From Thioclava pacifica DSM 10166 (lineage in GTDB: Bacteria > Pseudomonadota > Alphaproteobacteria > Rhodobacterales > Rhodobacteraceae): 64,000 bases of DNA. The position numbers and the translations under genes are program-made. The stretch lies in the NCBI RefSeq assembly GCF_000714535.1, contig NZ_AUND01000040.1:62001-126000 (forward strand), read 5' to 3'. Positions 45,000 to 54,500 of the stretch are shown here, one piece after another (position 1 is the first letter of the stretch; each line of letters starts with the position of its first letter). The notes under the pieces were generated by a model. That model was not told the origin of the DNA and did not search any database. It saw nothing but the letters and a program-made list of their open reading frames with translations.

Positions 45000-45797
45000 T
45001 CATTCGAACTCGGCGCGGCAGCGGGTGCCGGCAATGATTGCATGGTCGGAATTGGGCAGTTCCAGCCGCACCCGGAACGTGGCGCTGGCGGCGTCGATCG
45101 TCTGGTCGAAGGCCACCACCTGTGCCTGCGCGGGCGCGCTGCCCGTCATTTCCGGGGTGATCGTCGCGCGCTGGCCGCGGTGGATTCGGCGATATTCGGT
45201 CTGCGGCAGGAACACGTCGACGCGCAGCGGATCGAGTGAGACGAGCGTAACGATCTTGCCGTCATCGCGTAGGTATTCACCGGGATCGAGATGGCGTTCA
45301 GCCACGACCCCGTCAATCGGCGCACGGATCCGGCGCACTTCGAGTTCGGCTTCCGCGCGGGCCAGATCGAGCTGCGCGAGCTCGTATTCCATCTCCGCCG
45401 CCTCCAGCTCGCGTTTGCGGATTTCGTAAGCCGTGGCGCGCTCTTCCGAGGCCGATTGCGCGACGACGCCGCGCTCGCGCAGCTCGGTGCTGCGGGAGAA
45501 CTCCTTCGCCTCGAAATCGAGCCGCGCCCGCGCCGCGTCGATCTGGGCGTGGTTCTTAGCGCGCAGTGTGGCGAGATCCTTCACCGCCTGCTGAACGGAG
45601 GTGTTGAGCGAGGCGACGATCTGCCCCTTGCGGACCGCATCGCCGATATCGACCTCGACCGCGCCGATCTGGCCCGGCACGGCGCTGCCCAGATCGATCG
45701 TCATTCCCGGCAGGATCAGGCAATCGGAGCTGTTGACCGCCTGCGCAGGGAGCGGCGCGAGCAGAAGAAGGGCCAGCATGGATTTGCACAGCGTCAC
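45000..45797 (-). CDS. Periplasmic HlyD/RND-type adaptor protein
   Basis: A 265-residue adaptor with a signal peptide (MTLCKSMLALLLLAPLPAQA), a lipoyl half-motif GQIGAVEVDIGDAVRKGQIVASLN near 43-66, a helical hairpin at about 70-145, the second lipoyl half IRAPIDGVVAERHLDPGEYL near 157-176 and a beta-barrel end. It lacks the membrane anchor of classical HlyD. It is the last gene of the giant-protein operon, starting on GTG that overlaps the SecA-like stop. Such adaptors bridge inner-membrane machines to outer-membrane channels; its partner here is unknown. Confidence 0.85.
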   Translation of the reverse strand: MTLCKSMLALLLLAPLPAQAVNSSDCLILPGMTIDLGSAVPGQIGAVEVDIGDAVRKGQIVASLNTSVQQAVKDLATLRAKNHAQIDAARARLDFEAKEFSRSTELRERGVVAQSASEERATAYEIRKRELEAAEMEYELAQLDLARAEAELEVRRIRAPIDGVVAERHLDPGEYLRDDGKIVTLVSLDPLRVDVFLPQTEYRRIHRGQRATITPEMTGSAPAQAQVVAFDQTIDAASATFRVRLELPNSDHAIIAGTRCRAEFE

Positions 45798-47443
45798 GGC
45801 ATATCCCCCAGAAAGCTCAAGATCCTGTCAAAATAGCTCTGCGAGCGCAGCAGCGATAGCCTTTGCGCCTTCAGCGCCCGTGCGAGGGCCTCCTGAGCGG
45901 CGCGATAGCTCGTGGCGTCAGGGGCTGCCCGCATCCGTGCGCGGGCGGGATCACTCTCCTCCAACGCGCCGAAGACCCCGTCCTCGGGTGAGGCGAAGGC
46001 AAAGTGCTGGGCATGGGGGAAGCTCGCACGCAGCCGCAACTCCCATCCGGCAGGGGCCGCGCCGGTCTGGACAAGCACGGCGGGCAGGGCTTCGCAGGAA
46101 AAGATTTCGTCACCGGTGAGCAGGTTGCAGGCCGCGATCTGCGGCGGCAGCTCTGCGGCATCTTCCGGGTTTGGCGCCCAGATCAGGCTGTGCTCGGGCG
46201 TGACGAGCAGGCCCGCGAGGGCGTCGCGCGCCTGCGCACGGGTGGCGAAAACCGAGGGTGTGGAGGGAAAATGCGATGCCGCCCCAGACTGACCTGACAC
46301 GCGCAGCCCGTGTCCCTTGCGCAGCTCCTCGCGGTATCGCGCGAGCCCGAGCCCCGTTCCACCAAGGCTATCATAGGCCGAGAGCGTGCGGCGCATATCA
46401 GCCAGATGCGCGACGCCAAACCCGCCGAGAAGCCCCTCCTTCGCGGCGATCAGGTCCGGGATCGAGGGCTCCAACCCGCCCTCGGCGCTGCCCCGGCGCA
46501 GCTCGATCCGGCCATTCTCGACGCGGTAATCACGCGGCTGGGTGAAGAGGTCGCGCACCGCGAGCGCCGCAAGCACCGTTTCTTCGCGCCAGTCGGGATC
46601 GGCCCACGCCCCGCCGAACAGAACCGCGAAGGTCTCGATCCGCATCTCGCCGCTTTGCTCGAGACGGATGCGCGACGTGACCGGGTCGATCGTGTAATGG
46701 CGATCGCGGATCAGCGACGCGAGGATGGCGAAAGCCTGATCGGCATAGATCCGGCCAAGCGAGATCGTGTTTTCAGCCGCGAACCGCACCGGGCGGGGCC
46801 GCTCGATCAGCACCAGATCCGCGTCATCCACAAGGGCGGCCGCGCGGTGGGGCATCAACGCAGGCAAGAGCGCCGCGCGATAGGAGAGACGCCGAACGCT
46901 GGTGCGCAGGGAGGCTGCCTGAGCGGCGATCTCGACCCGGTCGCGCAACCGGTCCTGCGCAAGCCGTCCGAATGTGGCGAAGACGATCGGGCGGGCATAG
47001 CCCTGAGTCCGGGTGTCGATATCATCGGCATCTCCGATCGCGGCGCAATCGAGACCAAGCTCCAGAAGGGCCGCCTCGGCCCGCTCGCTCAGGCTGCGTG
47101 CCCGGGTTTCGTGATGGGTGATGACATGGACCTTCTCGCCCGCCAGCGCGCGCGCGCACGCAGCGAGGATCAGGGCATCGGCCCGATCCTCCGGCGCATG
47201 CAGATCCGCGAGCTGACCAGATAGCATCGCGGCCGCAGCCGTCGCCAGGCGGCGGGTCTGTGCGGGGGTCGCACCGGGCCGGATCGCGATCACGAGAGGG
47301 CGCAGCTTGCGCGCAGTGACGCCTTGCGGTCCGCTCAAAGCGCGCAAGCAGTCACCCGCTCGGGGGCCTTGCGTGCCGAAGATCCGCCGCTCGCGATAGG
47401 ACAGCCGGGGTAGGGGCGTGGAGGAGAGATCGGCGAGGCTCAT
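45794..47443 (-). CDS. Degenerate SecA-like protein
   Basis: A 549-residue protein that follows the SecA domain order but with its ATPase motifs eroded. MLSGQLADLHAPEDRAD (73-89) lines up with the SecA Walker A region, with PEDRA where GEGKT should be. ALAGEKVHVITHHETRA (99-115) matches SecA GKGVHVVTVNDYLA. LVDDADLVLIERPRPV (204-219) matches IVDEVDSILIDEARTPL, with DDAD replacing DEVD. IPDLIAAKEG (328-337) and YDSLGGTGL (357-365) match LHQAIEAKEG and LAGMTGTA. The second half is shortened against the roughly 900-residue housekeeping SecA. No zinc tail is seen. The ATG at 47443 follows GAGG and lies 1 nt after the M50 stop. ATP hydrolysis is doubtful. Confidence 0.8.
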   Translation of the reverse strand: MSLADLSSTPLPRLSYRERRIFGTQGPRAGDCLRALSGPQGVTARKLRPLVIAIRPGATPAQTRRLATAAAAMLSGQLADLHAPEDRADALILAACARALAGEKVHVITHHETRARSLSERAEAALLELGLDCAAIGDADDIDTRTQGYARPIVFATFGRLAQDRLRDRVEIAAQAASLRTSVRRLSYRAALLPALMPHRAAALVDDADLVLIERPRPVRFAAENTISLGRIYADQAFAILASLIRDRHYTIDPVTSRIRLEQSGEMRIETFAVLFGGAWADPDWREETVLAALAVRDLFTQPRDYRVENGRIELRRGSAEGGLEPSIPDLIAAKEGLLGGFGVAHLADMRRTLSAYDSLGGTGLGLARYREELRKGHGLRVSGQSGAASHFPSTPSVFATRAQARDALAGLLVTPEHSLIWAPNPEDAAELPPQIAACNLLTGDEIFSCEALPAVLVQTGAAPAGWELRLRASFPHAQHFAFASPEDGVFGALEESDPARARMRAAPDATSYRAAQEALARALKAQRLSLLRSQSYFDRILSFLGDMP

Positions 47444-47444
47444 A

Positions 47445-49610
47445 TCAAACCTCGAATTCGCGCAGGAAGAGCTGCCGCAGGCTTCGCGCGAGCTGATTGG
47501 CCAGAGGCGCGCTGCCGTGATCGAAGCGCACATAGGCGCGTTCGCCGAAATGCGAGGCGGGTCGGCTGTCGAAGGCGACCTCGAGGATGAAAACCGTTTC
47601 GATCGTATGCGGTCCGCTTTCCATCGCCGCGTTCTGGCGCAGGGTGAAGGGGCCGCCGCCCTGTTTGCCCAGAAGCTCGGAGGGCAGCCGGTCGGTCGAG
47701 AGCGGCATCATCCGCGCGAGCCGCCCGCCATATTGTGCCGCAAGATCGGAAGCGACGCGCACCGAGACCCCCTCCAGATGGTTCGAGACCAGTTCCATGT
47801 CGGCCTGGCGCAGGGTCACCAGAACGATCGGGCGCTCGCCGCCCACGACGTGGCCGATCGGCACGCCACGCCCGAGCCATCCCCCGTCGAGATCGCGCTG
47901 GCGCGGGATCACGAGAAGGCCCGAGGCGGGGCTGGTGAAGCTCATATCCGCAAGACGCTGGCGCGCCACCTCCAGCCGCTCGGAGACATAGGCGATTTCC
48001 TCGGCGGTGAGTTTCGCCTTGTCGCGATCCTGCGCCATCTCGCGACGCTGCTGCGCCTGGAGCGCCGCGATCCGAGCCTCGAGCCCGGTGATCTCGGCGC
48101 GGGTCTCGGGATCGTCGAGCGTGGCGATCACCTCGCCCGCCTCCACCCGGTTGCCTGAGCGGGCCGCGAAATCGAGCACCGTGCCGCTGGCCGAGGGACG
48201 CAGTTCGGCCCCGTCCTCGTACCAGATCACACCCTGCGCCACCGTGCGATTGGGCAGGGGCAGGGCGAACAGCACACCGCCAATCAGTGCGAGCGCCAGC
48301 CCCGTGCCGATCAAAGCACGGGCGCGACCGCGTTTCAGTCGCGCGCTGGTCAGCAGGAAATACCCGCCCTTCAGCAGCGGCCAGATCACGATGTTGAAGA
48401 TTGCCAGCAGCGCAAGCGCAGTGCCGAGGAAGAAGAACTTCTTGGCCACGAAAATCGCGATCCCAGACATCAGCACGAGCCGATAGGCGATCGAGAGCGG
48501 GGCATAGAGCAACAACCACGGGGTCTCGCCGCGCGCTTCGACCGGCGAGGAGGTGTCGCGCAGGCCAAGTAGGTGACGCTGGATCAGCGACAGCCAGAGC
48601 TGGTTGGAGCGCTGGCCGAGATTGGGGATCTCGAGCAGGTCGGCGCACACGTAATAGGCGTCGTAGCGCAGAAGCGGGTTGCCGTTGAACAGCACCGCCG
48701 AGGCCCCGGCGACGGTCATCACGTTGAAACAGATCGCGCGGGCGAGACCGGGCTCGATCTGGGTCCAGAGGATCGTGGCAAGCGACGCGATCAGCAGTTC
48801 GACATAAAGGCCCCCCGCGCCGACAATCGCGCGTTGTCGCGGCAGGCGCATGGTCGAGCTTGCCGAGGCGTCGACATAGGGCACGGGCATGAAGACGAGG
48901 AACATGATCCCCATCTCGTGGCTGGTGCGCCCCCAGCGTTTGAGCGCGAGGCCATGTCCGATCTCGTGCAGGAACTTGACGATAGGGAAGACGAACCAGA
49001 TCAGCGCGAGGTTGTCGAAGGCCAGAAGCCGATCGGTGAAGTTATGGGTCAGCTCGTTCCAGTGGATTGCGACGAGCCCCAGCGCATAGGCCAGAAGCGC
49101 GAGCCAGAGCAGGAAGGCGGGCAGCGAATAGAGCATGCGCGCCACCAGCCCCAGCCTGTCGAGCAGTCTTGCGGGGTCGAGCAGCGGGATGCGGATCGCG
49201 AGCGGCGAACGAAGCTGGGCCAGCACCTTCTGGCGGTCGAGCGCATCGGCGCGCAGCACCACGTCGCGCATCTGGCTTGCCCCGTCGATCACCAGCAGGT
49301 CCGCCGCGTGCAGTCGCCAGAACAGCTTGAGCACATCGAGTTCTGTCGGGGCATCCTCGCCCAGTCGCGCGGTGACGAGCTGATAGGCCTCTTCCACCGT
49401 GCGCTTGCCGTCGAGCAGGCTGAGAAAGACATAAACGGCGGGGGAGAAGCGATAGAACCGGTCTCCAATCCGGTCATGCACGACATACCAGAGCACGCCG
49501 CGATGTTCCTGCCGGACGATCTGTGCGGCATCGGCAAGCCGGATCCGCCGCCCCGCGACCTTGGCCCAATGGGCCCCGGAATTGCCGGGGGCGCGGGGCG
49601 CCGCGCTCAT
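47445..49610 (-). CDS. PqqD-like/M50 metalloprotease/HlyD fusion membrane protein
   Basis: A 721-residue three-part protein. Residues about 20-110 form a PqqD-like winged helix (YRFSPAVYVFLSLLDGKRTVEEAYQ). Residues about 155-430 are a polytopic site-2-protease-like domain with HEIGH at 215-219 and NPLLRYDAYY at 311-320, supplying the third metal ligand Asp317. Residues about 440-720 are an HlyD-type adaptor with lipoyl halves and a short coiled coil. The set resembles COG1994 putative peptide zinc metalloproteases. It could cleave, bind or guide the giant protein at the inner membrane. The ATG at 49610 overlaps the preceding stop (ATGA) with GGTGGAG 9 nt upstream. Confidence 0.85.
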   Translation of the reverse strand: MSAAPRAPGNSGAHWAKVAGRRIRLADAAQIVRQEHRGVLWYVVHDRIGDRFYRFSPAVYVFLSLLDGKRTVEEAYQLVTARLGEDAPTELDVLKLFWRLHAADLLVIDGASQMRDVVLRADALDRQKVLAQLRSPLAIRIPLLDPARLLDRLGLVARMLYSLPAFLLWLALLAYALGLVAIHWNELTHNFTDRLLAFDNLALIWFVFPIVKFLHEIGHGLALKRWGRTSHEMGIMFLVFMPVPYVDASASSTMRLPRQRAIVGAGGLYVELLIASLATILWTQIEPGLARAICFNVMTVAGASAVLFNGNPLLRYDAYYVCADLLEIPNLGQRSNQLWLSLIQRHLLGLRDTSSPVEARGETPWLLLYAPLSIAYRLVLMSGIAIFVAKKFFFLGTALALLAIFNIVIWPLLKGGYFLLTSARLKRGRARALIGTGLALALIGGVLFALPLPNRTVAQGVIWYEDGAELRPSASGTVLDFAARSGNRVEAGEVIATLDDPETRAEITGLEARIAALQAQQRREMAQDRDKAKLTAEEIAYVSERLEVARQRLADMSFTSPASGLLVIPRQRDLDGGWLGRGVPIGHVVGGERPIVLVTLRQADMELVSNHLEGVSVRVASDLAAQYGGRLARMMPLSTDRLPSELLGKQGGGPFTLRQNAAMESGPHTIETVFILEVAFDSRPASHFGERAYVRFDHGSAPLANQLARSLRQLFLREFEV

Positions 49611-51469
49611 GGCGCCCATCTCCACCAGGTGAGCCGCAACCAGTCAGCCGCGCGCCGTGTCCAGATCCAGCCGAGCCGAGCTTTCCCGGCGTCGATTTTC
49701 GCCACGCCCTCCATCCCCGGAGAGACCGGCGCGCCACCTGTGCCCGCAAGCGTCGCCTCGACGAGGAAATGATTGCGCCCGTCATGCGCGGCGGTGACAG
49801 GCGTAACCTTCTGCACCTCGAAATGCAGATCGGTGTTGGGCAGCGAGGTCAGCAGCAAGCCTCCCGTTTCGCCGGGCTGCACATGGGTGATGTCGCTTTC
49901 GGGCACATCGATATCGACGAGGTAGCTGTCGAGCGGCGCGAGCCGGAACAGCTCGCCCCCGCGCTGAACGCTCTGGCCCAGTGACTGGCTAAGATCGCCC
50001 GAGACGATCACCGCATCGAAGGGGGCAGTAATCTGCGTCAGCGCGATCCGGGTTTCGTTGAGCTTGATCTGCGCGGCGGCCTCCTCGATGCGCGCGCGCA
50101 GGATGTTGATCCCCGCGCGGTCGAAAGCGGCGAGCGCCTGGGCATATTCCGTCTCGTATTGAAGCTTGCGCGCGGTCCAGGCGTAAAGCTCGAGCTGGAA
50201 CTCCACATCGTCGAGTTTGACCAGCGTATCGCCCTTGGCCACGGCATCGCCTGCGCGCGGGGTCGCCTCGACGATATAGCCGTCCATCGGGGCCATCACG
50301 ACGCGCTCCACCGCGCCGCGCAGCCGTGCATCCGCGGTCACGCGGAACTCGGTCTGGTACAGGGTGAGAAACGCGCCGAAGGCGATCAGGACCAGAAGCG
50401 CCGCCTTGAGCCGCAGATGGCCCGCGCCGAAGACGGCGGCCAGCGCACGCCCGACGCTCTCGAAGGCGCGGGTGATCAGCCAGCGCTGTTCGCGGTAGCG
50501 TTCATGCAAGATAGGGCCGAGCAGCGCCACGATATCGGGCACGGCGTCGCGCACATGTTCGGGCGGTGGCTCGTCGGCGGACCATTCGAAGACCATCGCG
50601 CCTGCGGGGCGACCGTCGCGCACATAGGGCTGGGCAATTACGACCCCGCCGCTGCGCGCCTCGGCCAGCGCCTCGGCGTGGCTTCTCACGATGACCGGAT
50701 CGTCCGCGTCCAGACCGGCGCTCACGGTCGCGGCCTGATCGACGGCCTCGTCCATCGCCTCGGATATGGCACGCACCAGCTCGACCCGGCGGTCGAAGCG
50801 GATCGTGTTCGACACCGCCGCGACCTTGCAGCCGCGCGCGCCGCGCAGCCCGTAGGAGACCCGCGCCGCGCCGGTCTCGACCGAGAGCGAAGTGAGTGCA
50901 GCAGCCGCGGCCGAGCGGAACCCCTCATGCTCACCCGCAACCGCGATCGGGTCGAGCGCGAGTGTGAGCCGTTCGATCGCATGCTCGTCCGAGCGGCCGG
51001 CGCGTCGGCGTTCGAAGACTTCGATCCAGGCCGAGCCCCATTGCAGGCGGCGCAGGATGTCCTGCCGTGCGCGCTCGGTCTTCTCGCCCGCTTCGAGGCC
51101 CACCACGCCCACGATCCGGGTGCCTTGGCGGATGAGGCGGGCAATGCAGACGGTGTCGGGATTTTCGGTATCTTCGCGCACGAGGTCGATGCGCTGGCGC
51201 AATGCCTCGTTCACGGTTTCCATCAGGAAGCGGCTGGTTTTCTGTTCTTCGGGCCAGAAGGCGACAGGACGGAAGGGGCCACTGCGGCGCATCACCAGAA
51301 CGGCGCGGCGTGCAGAGGGGATCTGGCCGCATTGCAGGGCAAGCCAGCTCGACAGCGCGTCGTCATCGGCCTCGGCATCGAGCAGCCGGCGCCAATGAGC
51401 CAGATCGAGATAGGCGACCGAAGCGCGGTCCCCGCCACGCCCGGTTATGGAAACCCTGTCGTCAGTCAT
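49607..51469 (-). CDS. GAF-GAF-HlyD membrane adaptor protein
   Basis: A 620-residue protein. The cytoplasmic N-terminus has two GAF-like alpha/beta domains at about 35-155 and 170-320 (the first ends RIVGVVGLEAGEKTERARQDILRRLQWG; the second contains SGGVVIAQPYVRDGRPAGAMVFEWS). A single membrane helix follows at about 355-372 (LKAALLVLIAFGAFLTLY), then an HlyD periplasmic adaptor at about 380-600 with a lipoyl motif (MDGYIVEATPRAGDAVAKGDTLVKLD) and a helical hairpin. GAF domains sense small molecules or mediate contacts, so the adaptor could be gated from the cytoplasm. It is the first gene after the giant RTX gene and overlaps the M50 gene. Confidence 0.85.
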   Translation of the reverse strand: MTDDRVSITGRGGDRASVAYLDLAHWRRLLDAEADDDALSSWLALQCGQIPSARRAVLVMRRSGPFRPVAFWPEEQKTSRFLMETVNEALRQRIDLVREDTENPDTVCIARLIRQGTRIVGVVGLEAGEKTERARQDILRRLQWGSAWIEVFERRRAGRSDEHAIERLTLALDPIAVAGEHEGFRSAAAAALTSLSVETGAARVSYGLRGARGCKVAAVSNTIRFDRRVELVRAISEAMDEAVDQAATVSAGLDADDPVIVRSHAEALAEARSGGVVIAQPYVRDGRPAGAMVFEWSADEPPPEHVRDAVPDIVALLGPILHERYREQRWLITRAFESVGRALAAVFGAGHLRLKAALLVLIAFGAFLTLYQTEFRVTADARLRGAVERVVMAPMDGYIVEATPRAGDAVAKGDTLVKLDDVEFQLELYAWTARKLQYETEYAQALAAFDRAGINILRARIEEAAAQIKLNETRIALTQITAPFDAVIVSGDLSQSLGQSVQRGGELFRLAPLDSYLVDIDVPESDITHVQPGETGGLLLTSLPNTDLHFEVQKVTPVTAAHDGRNHFLVEATLAGTGGAPVSPGMEGVAKIDAGKARLGWIWTRRAADWLRLTWWRWAP

Positions 51470-51486
51470 GCTCGCCCCGCTGGCAA

Positions 51487-51501
51487 AGAGACCGGGTCTC
51501 T
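51487..51501. repeat. 15-bp palindrome between the giant gene and its accessory genes
   Basis: AGAGACC at 51487-51493 and GGTCTCT at 51495-51501 are perfect arms around one base. They lie 18-32 nt upstream of the GAF-HlyD start in an 82-nt gap. The loop is too short for a normal hairpin, which favours a protein-binding site or processing site. Confidence 0.45.
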
Positions 51502-51551
51502 GAATGTCCTGCCGTCAAACTATCCTCTCTTGCTACTCCCCCACTGCCGCA

Positions 51552-54500
51552 TCATGCGGCGAAGTCATCGCGTGGCATCCAGGCCTCGACCACCACCAGT
51601 TCCTCGTCGGTCGTCGCCGGGTCGGACGAGCTCGTGCCGCCATCGGTTGTCGGATCGGTCGTGCCGCTATCCGAGGTGACCATCTGCGACTCGAGTGACA
51701 CTGTGCCGTCCCCGGTATCCGAGGTGCCCGTGCTGCCATCGGTGAGCGTGGCATCGCCCCAGTCGATCGCCGTGCTGTCTTCCTCGGCGAGCGGTGCGCT
51801 GACCGGCTCGACTGTGGCGAGGGCCGTGGCTTCGAAGCTCTCGGTGACCTCGTCACCCTGTTCGATGATCGGCGAGCCGACGATCTTGGTGTCCTTGATC
51901 GTCGCCTGAACGCCGGTCGAGGCCAGCCCGTACCCGCCATCGGTCACGCTCTCGTCGAAGGTGTAGGAGAGCTTCATCCCGTCGACTGACAGACGCGCCA
52001 GCCCGCTTTCCTCCAGCAAGAGATTGAGCACGTAATCGGTACCGCTGCGCATCGCGTAAGCGAGGCTGGCAAGTTCGATCCAGTTGCCGTTCTCAACGAT
52101 GCCGATCACCAGCTTGCCGCTCGCCACGTCGATGCCCGCATATTTCATCAGGCCGTCATCGGTCGCGTCGAACAGAAGGTAGGTATTGGCCTCGCTCTTC
52201 TTGTTGAACTTCTCGAGATCGGTCTTGGCGGTGAATTCGACGCTGCCGTATTCGACCTCGTCACCGCCACCCAGCTCGCCGAGCATTTGCAGATCGGCCT
52301 TCAGCTTGAGCTTGCCCACCACCTCGATCGTGTCGGCATCGCCATAGGCATCCGCGAAGGCTTGCTCGACCAGATACCAGTCATCATCGGCGAGCTTGGC
52401 CTGGGCCGAGAGCGACATGCCGCTCGTATCTTCCCAGAGCTCGCGCCGCATGATGTTGCGCGGCCCGTGATCATTGCCCGCCTGCGGATCGTCCGGCGGA
52501 CCGGACTGATCCCCCCAGTCGAAGTCTTCCTGACGCACCATGCCAAGCTCGTTGAAGGGCGAGCCGTGGCGTTCGTCATAGACATCCGGGTCGAGCGGGT
52601 TGTCGAGCTTGTCGTCGATCGCGATCTGCTCGGCAAAGCGCAGGATGTCGGGCGTGCTCTCGTCGGCCCCTGCAGCGCGCGCCAGATCGAGAACGAATTG
52701 CTCGGTATGGGGTTGCAGCAGGCGCGCGATCTGGAAGGCGCCGAAGGGCGAGAAGGGCACGATGTAGGAATTGTATTCCCCGATCCAGTCGATCGCGCGA
52801 TCGGCCCCGGTGTTGAGGATGATGTAGTCGCGACCCGCACCGGAATAGACGATATCGGCATATTCCTGATAGGAGTCGGGACGACGGTTGTCGCCGCCAT
52901 CGGTGTCGAGGTCGTCATCCATCTGGAGCAGGTCATTGCCGCGCCCACCGAACATGTGGTCGCGCCCGGTGCCGCCGACGATCCAGTCATTGCCCAGATC
53001 GCCGAAGAGCTTGTCGGCCCCGTCGGTCATCAGCTCCATCGTGAAGGTCTGATCCTCGACCCCATCCGCGGCATCGTTGTTGAGCAGGAAGTCGCGGGTG
53101 ACTTCGAAGCCGTCAACCGTCTCGGTCACCATGATGCGCGAGCGCGGATCGTCCTCGTCATAGAGGGCGAACTCCTCGGGATCATAGGCACCGAAGCGCA
53201 GAATGTCGCCGGGGTTGTAGAGGCCGAAGCCGAACCAGAACGGTGCCGGAGCCGCCGCAGGCGCGCCCATGCCGGTATCTTGCTGGGCTTGCAGGAAGGC
53301 GTTCACATCCGCACCGCCCGCATAGTACTCGGGCAGGGCCTCTGCGCCGGAGACCGCATCGTCGCCATAGCCGCCATGGATGAAGTCATCCTCCCAGCCG
53401 CCAAAGATGATGTCATTGGCCGAGGTCATCTCGGGATCAACCGCGCCGTCGATCGCAAAGCTGACGCCGTCGAGGTCGAAGGCGATCGCGGTCATGGATT
53501 TCAGAAGATCGCCGGTCGGGTAGATCATCTCGATCTGGAGGTTGCCCGGCGTGCGGATGATCTCCTGCATGTTGGGCGTGGTCAGCCCGATCAGCCCTTC
53601 GGTCAAGCCGTTGCGGCTGGTCGCGATCAGCCCGTCATCGCCCACGAGCCCATCCGTGCCGCGCCCGCCCAGGAGCACATCGGCACCGGCCTGACCATAG
53701 AGGTCATCATCGCCCGCATTGCCGTAGATCAGGTCATCGCCGGTCATGCCGAAGATGACGTCATCGCCGCTCTCGCCATAGATCAGATCGCCCGCACCCA
53801 CGCCGAAGTCGTTGAAGGAGGTCTTCCAGTCAACGGTTCCGGTGTCGGGATTGGTTGCGCTGCCGTCGATGGAATACGCGTAATCGAGCATTTCCGCGAC
53901 GCGGATCGTCAGCCCGTCGCCATAGCCCGCGCCTGCGGCATAGGTGAAGGCCTCGCCCACGAGCCGGAAGACATTGGCATTGTCACCCACGATGAGATCG
54001 GCATCGGCGGTATGGGCATTGGTCTCGTCGACGATGGTCTCGGAGGTGTCGGCGTAATCGGCATTGCGCGCGAGCCACTCGGCATCGCCAGCGCCGCCAT
54101 AGATCAGGTCCGCCCCATCCGGGCGCAGACCCTCACCGGTCAGCGAGCTGAAGAGAGCCTTCGCCGCCAGTTCGGACGAGCCGCCGATCAGGTCATCCTG
54201 ACCGAGATTGCCGTAGATCCGGTCGTTGCCGCCATTGCCCTCGATGTAGTCGTCACCGTCCGCGGCAGAGCTGCCGACCGAGAAGCGCAGCGCCTTGAGA
54301 TTGGCCGGGGTCACCGGAAGCACCGGCGCATCCGCGATCGTCACGTTCGACCCGCCCGACATGATGACGAAGCTCGGATCGCCGCCAAGGCCCGGCGTGA
54401 AGGGGTCGACCGTGTCGGCTGCGACCAGTTCGATCTCGCCATCGCCTTGCACGATATCATCGCCAAGCTGGCCGTAGATTACGTCATCTTCGGCCCCGCC

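Noticed and set aside
45794-47443. Housekeeping SecA
   Set aside because: Too short, no GEGKT Walker A, no intact DEVD, no C-terminal zinc motif; it sits in an accessory operon.
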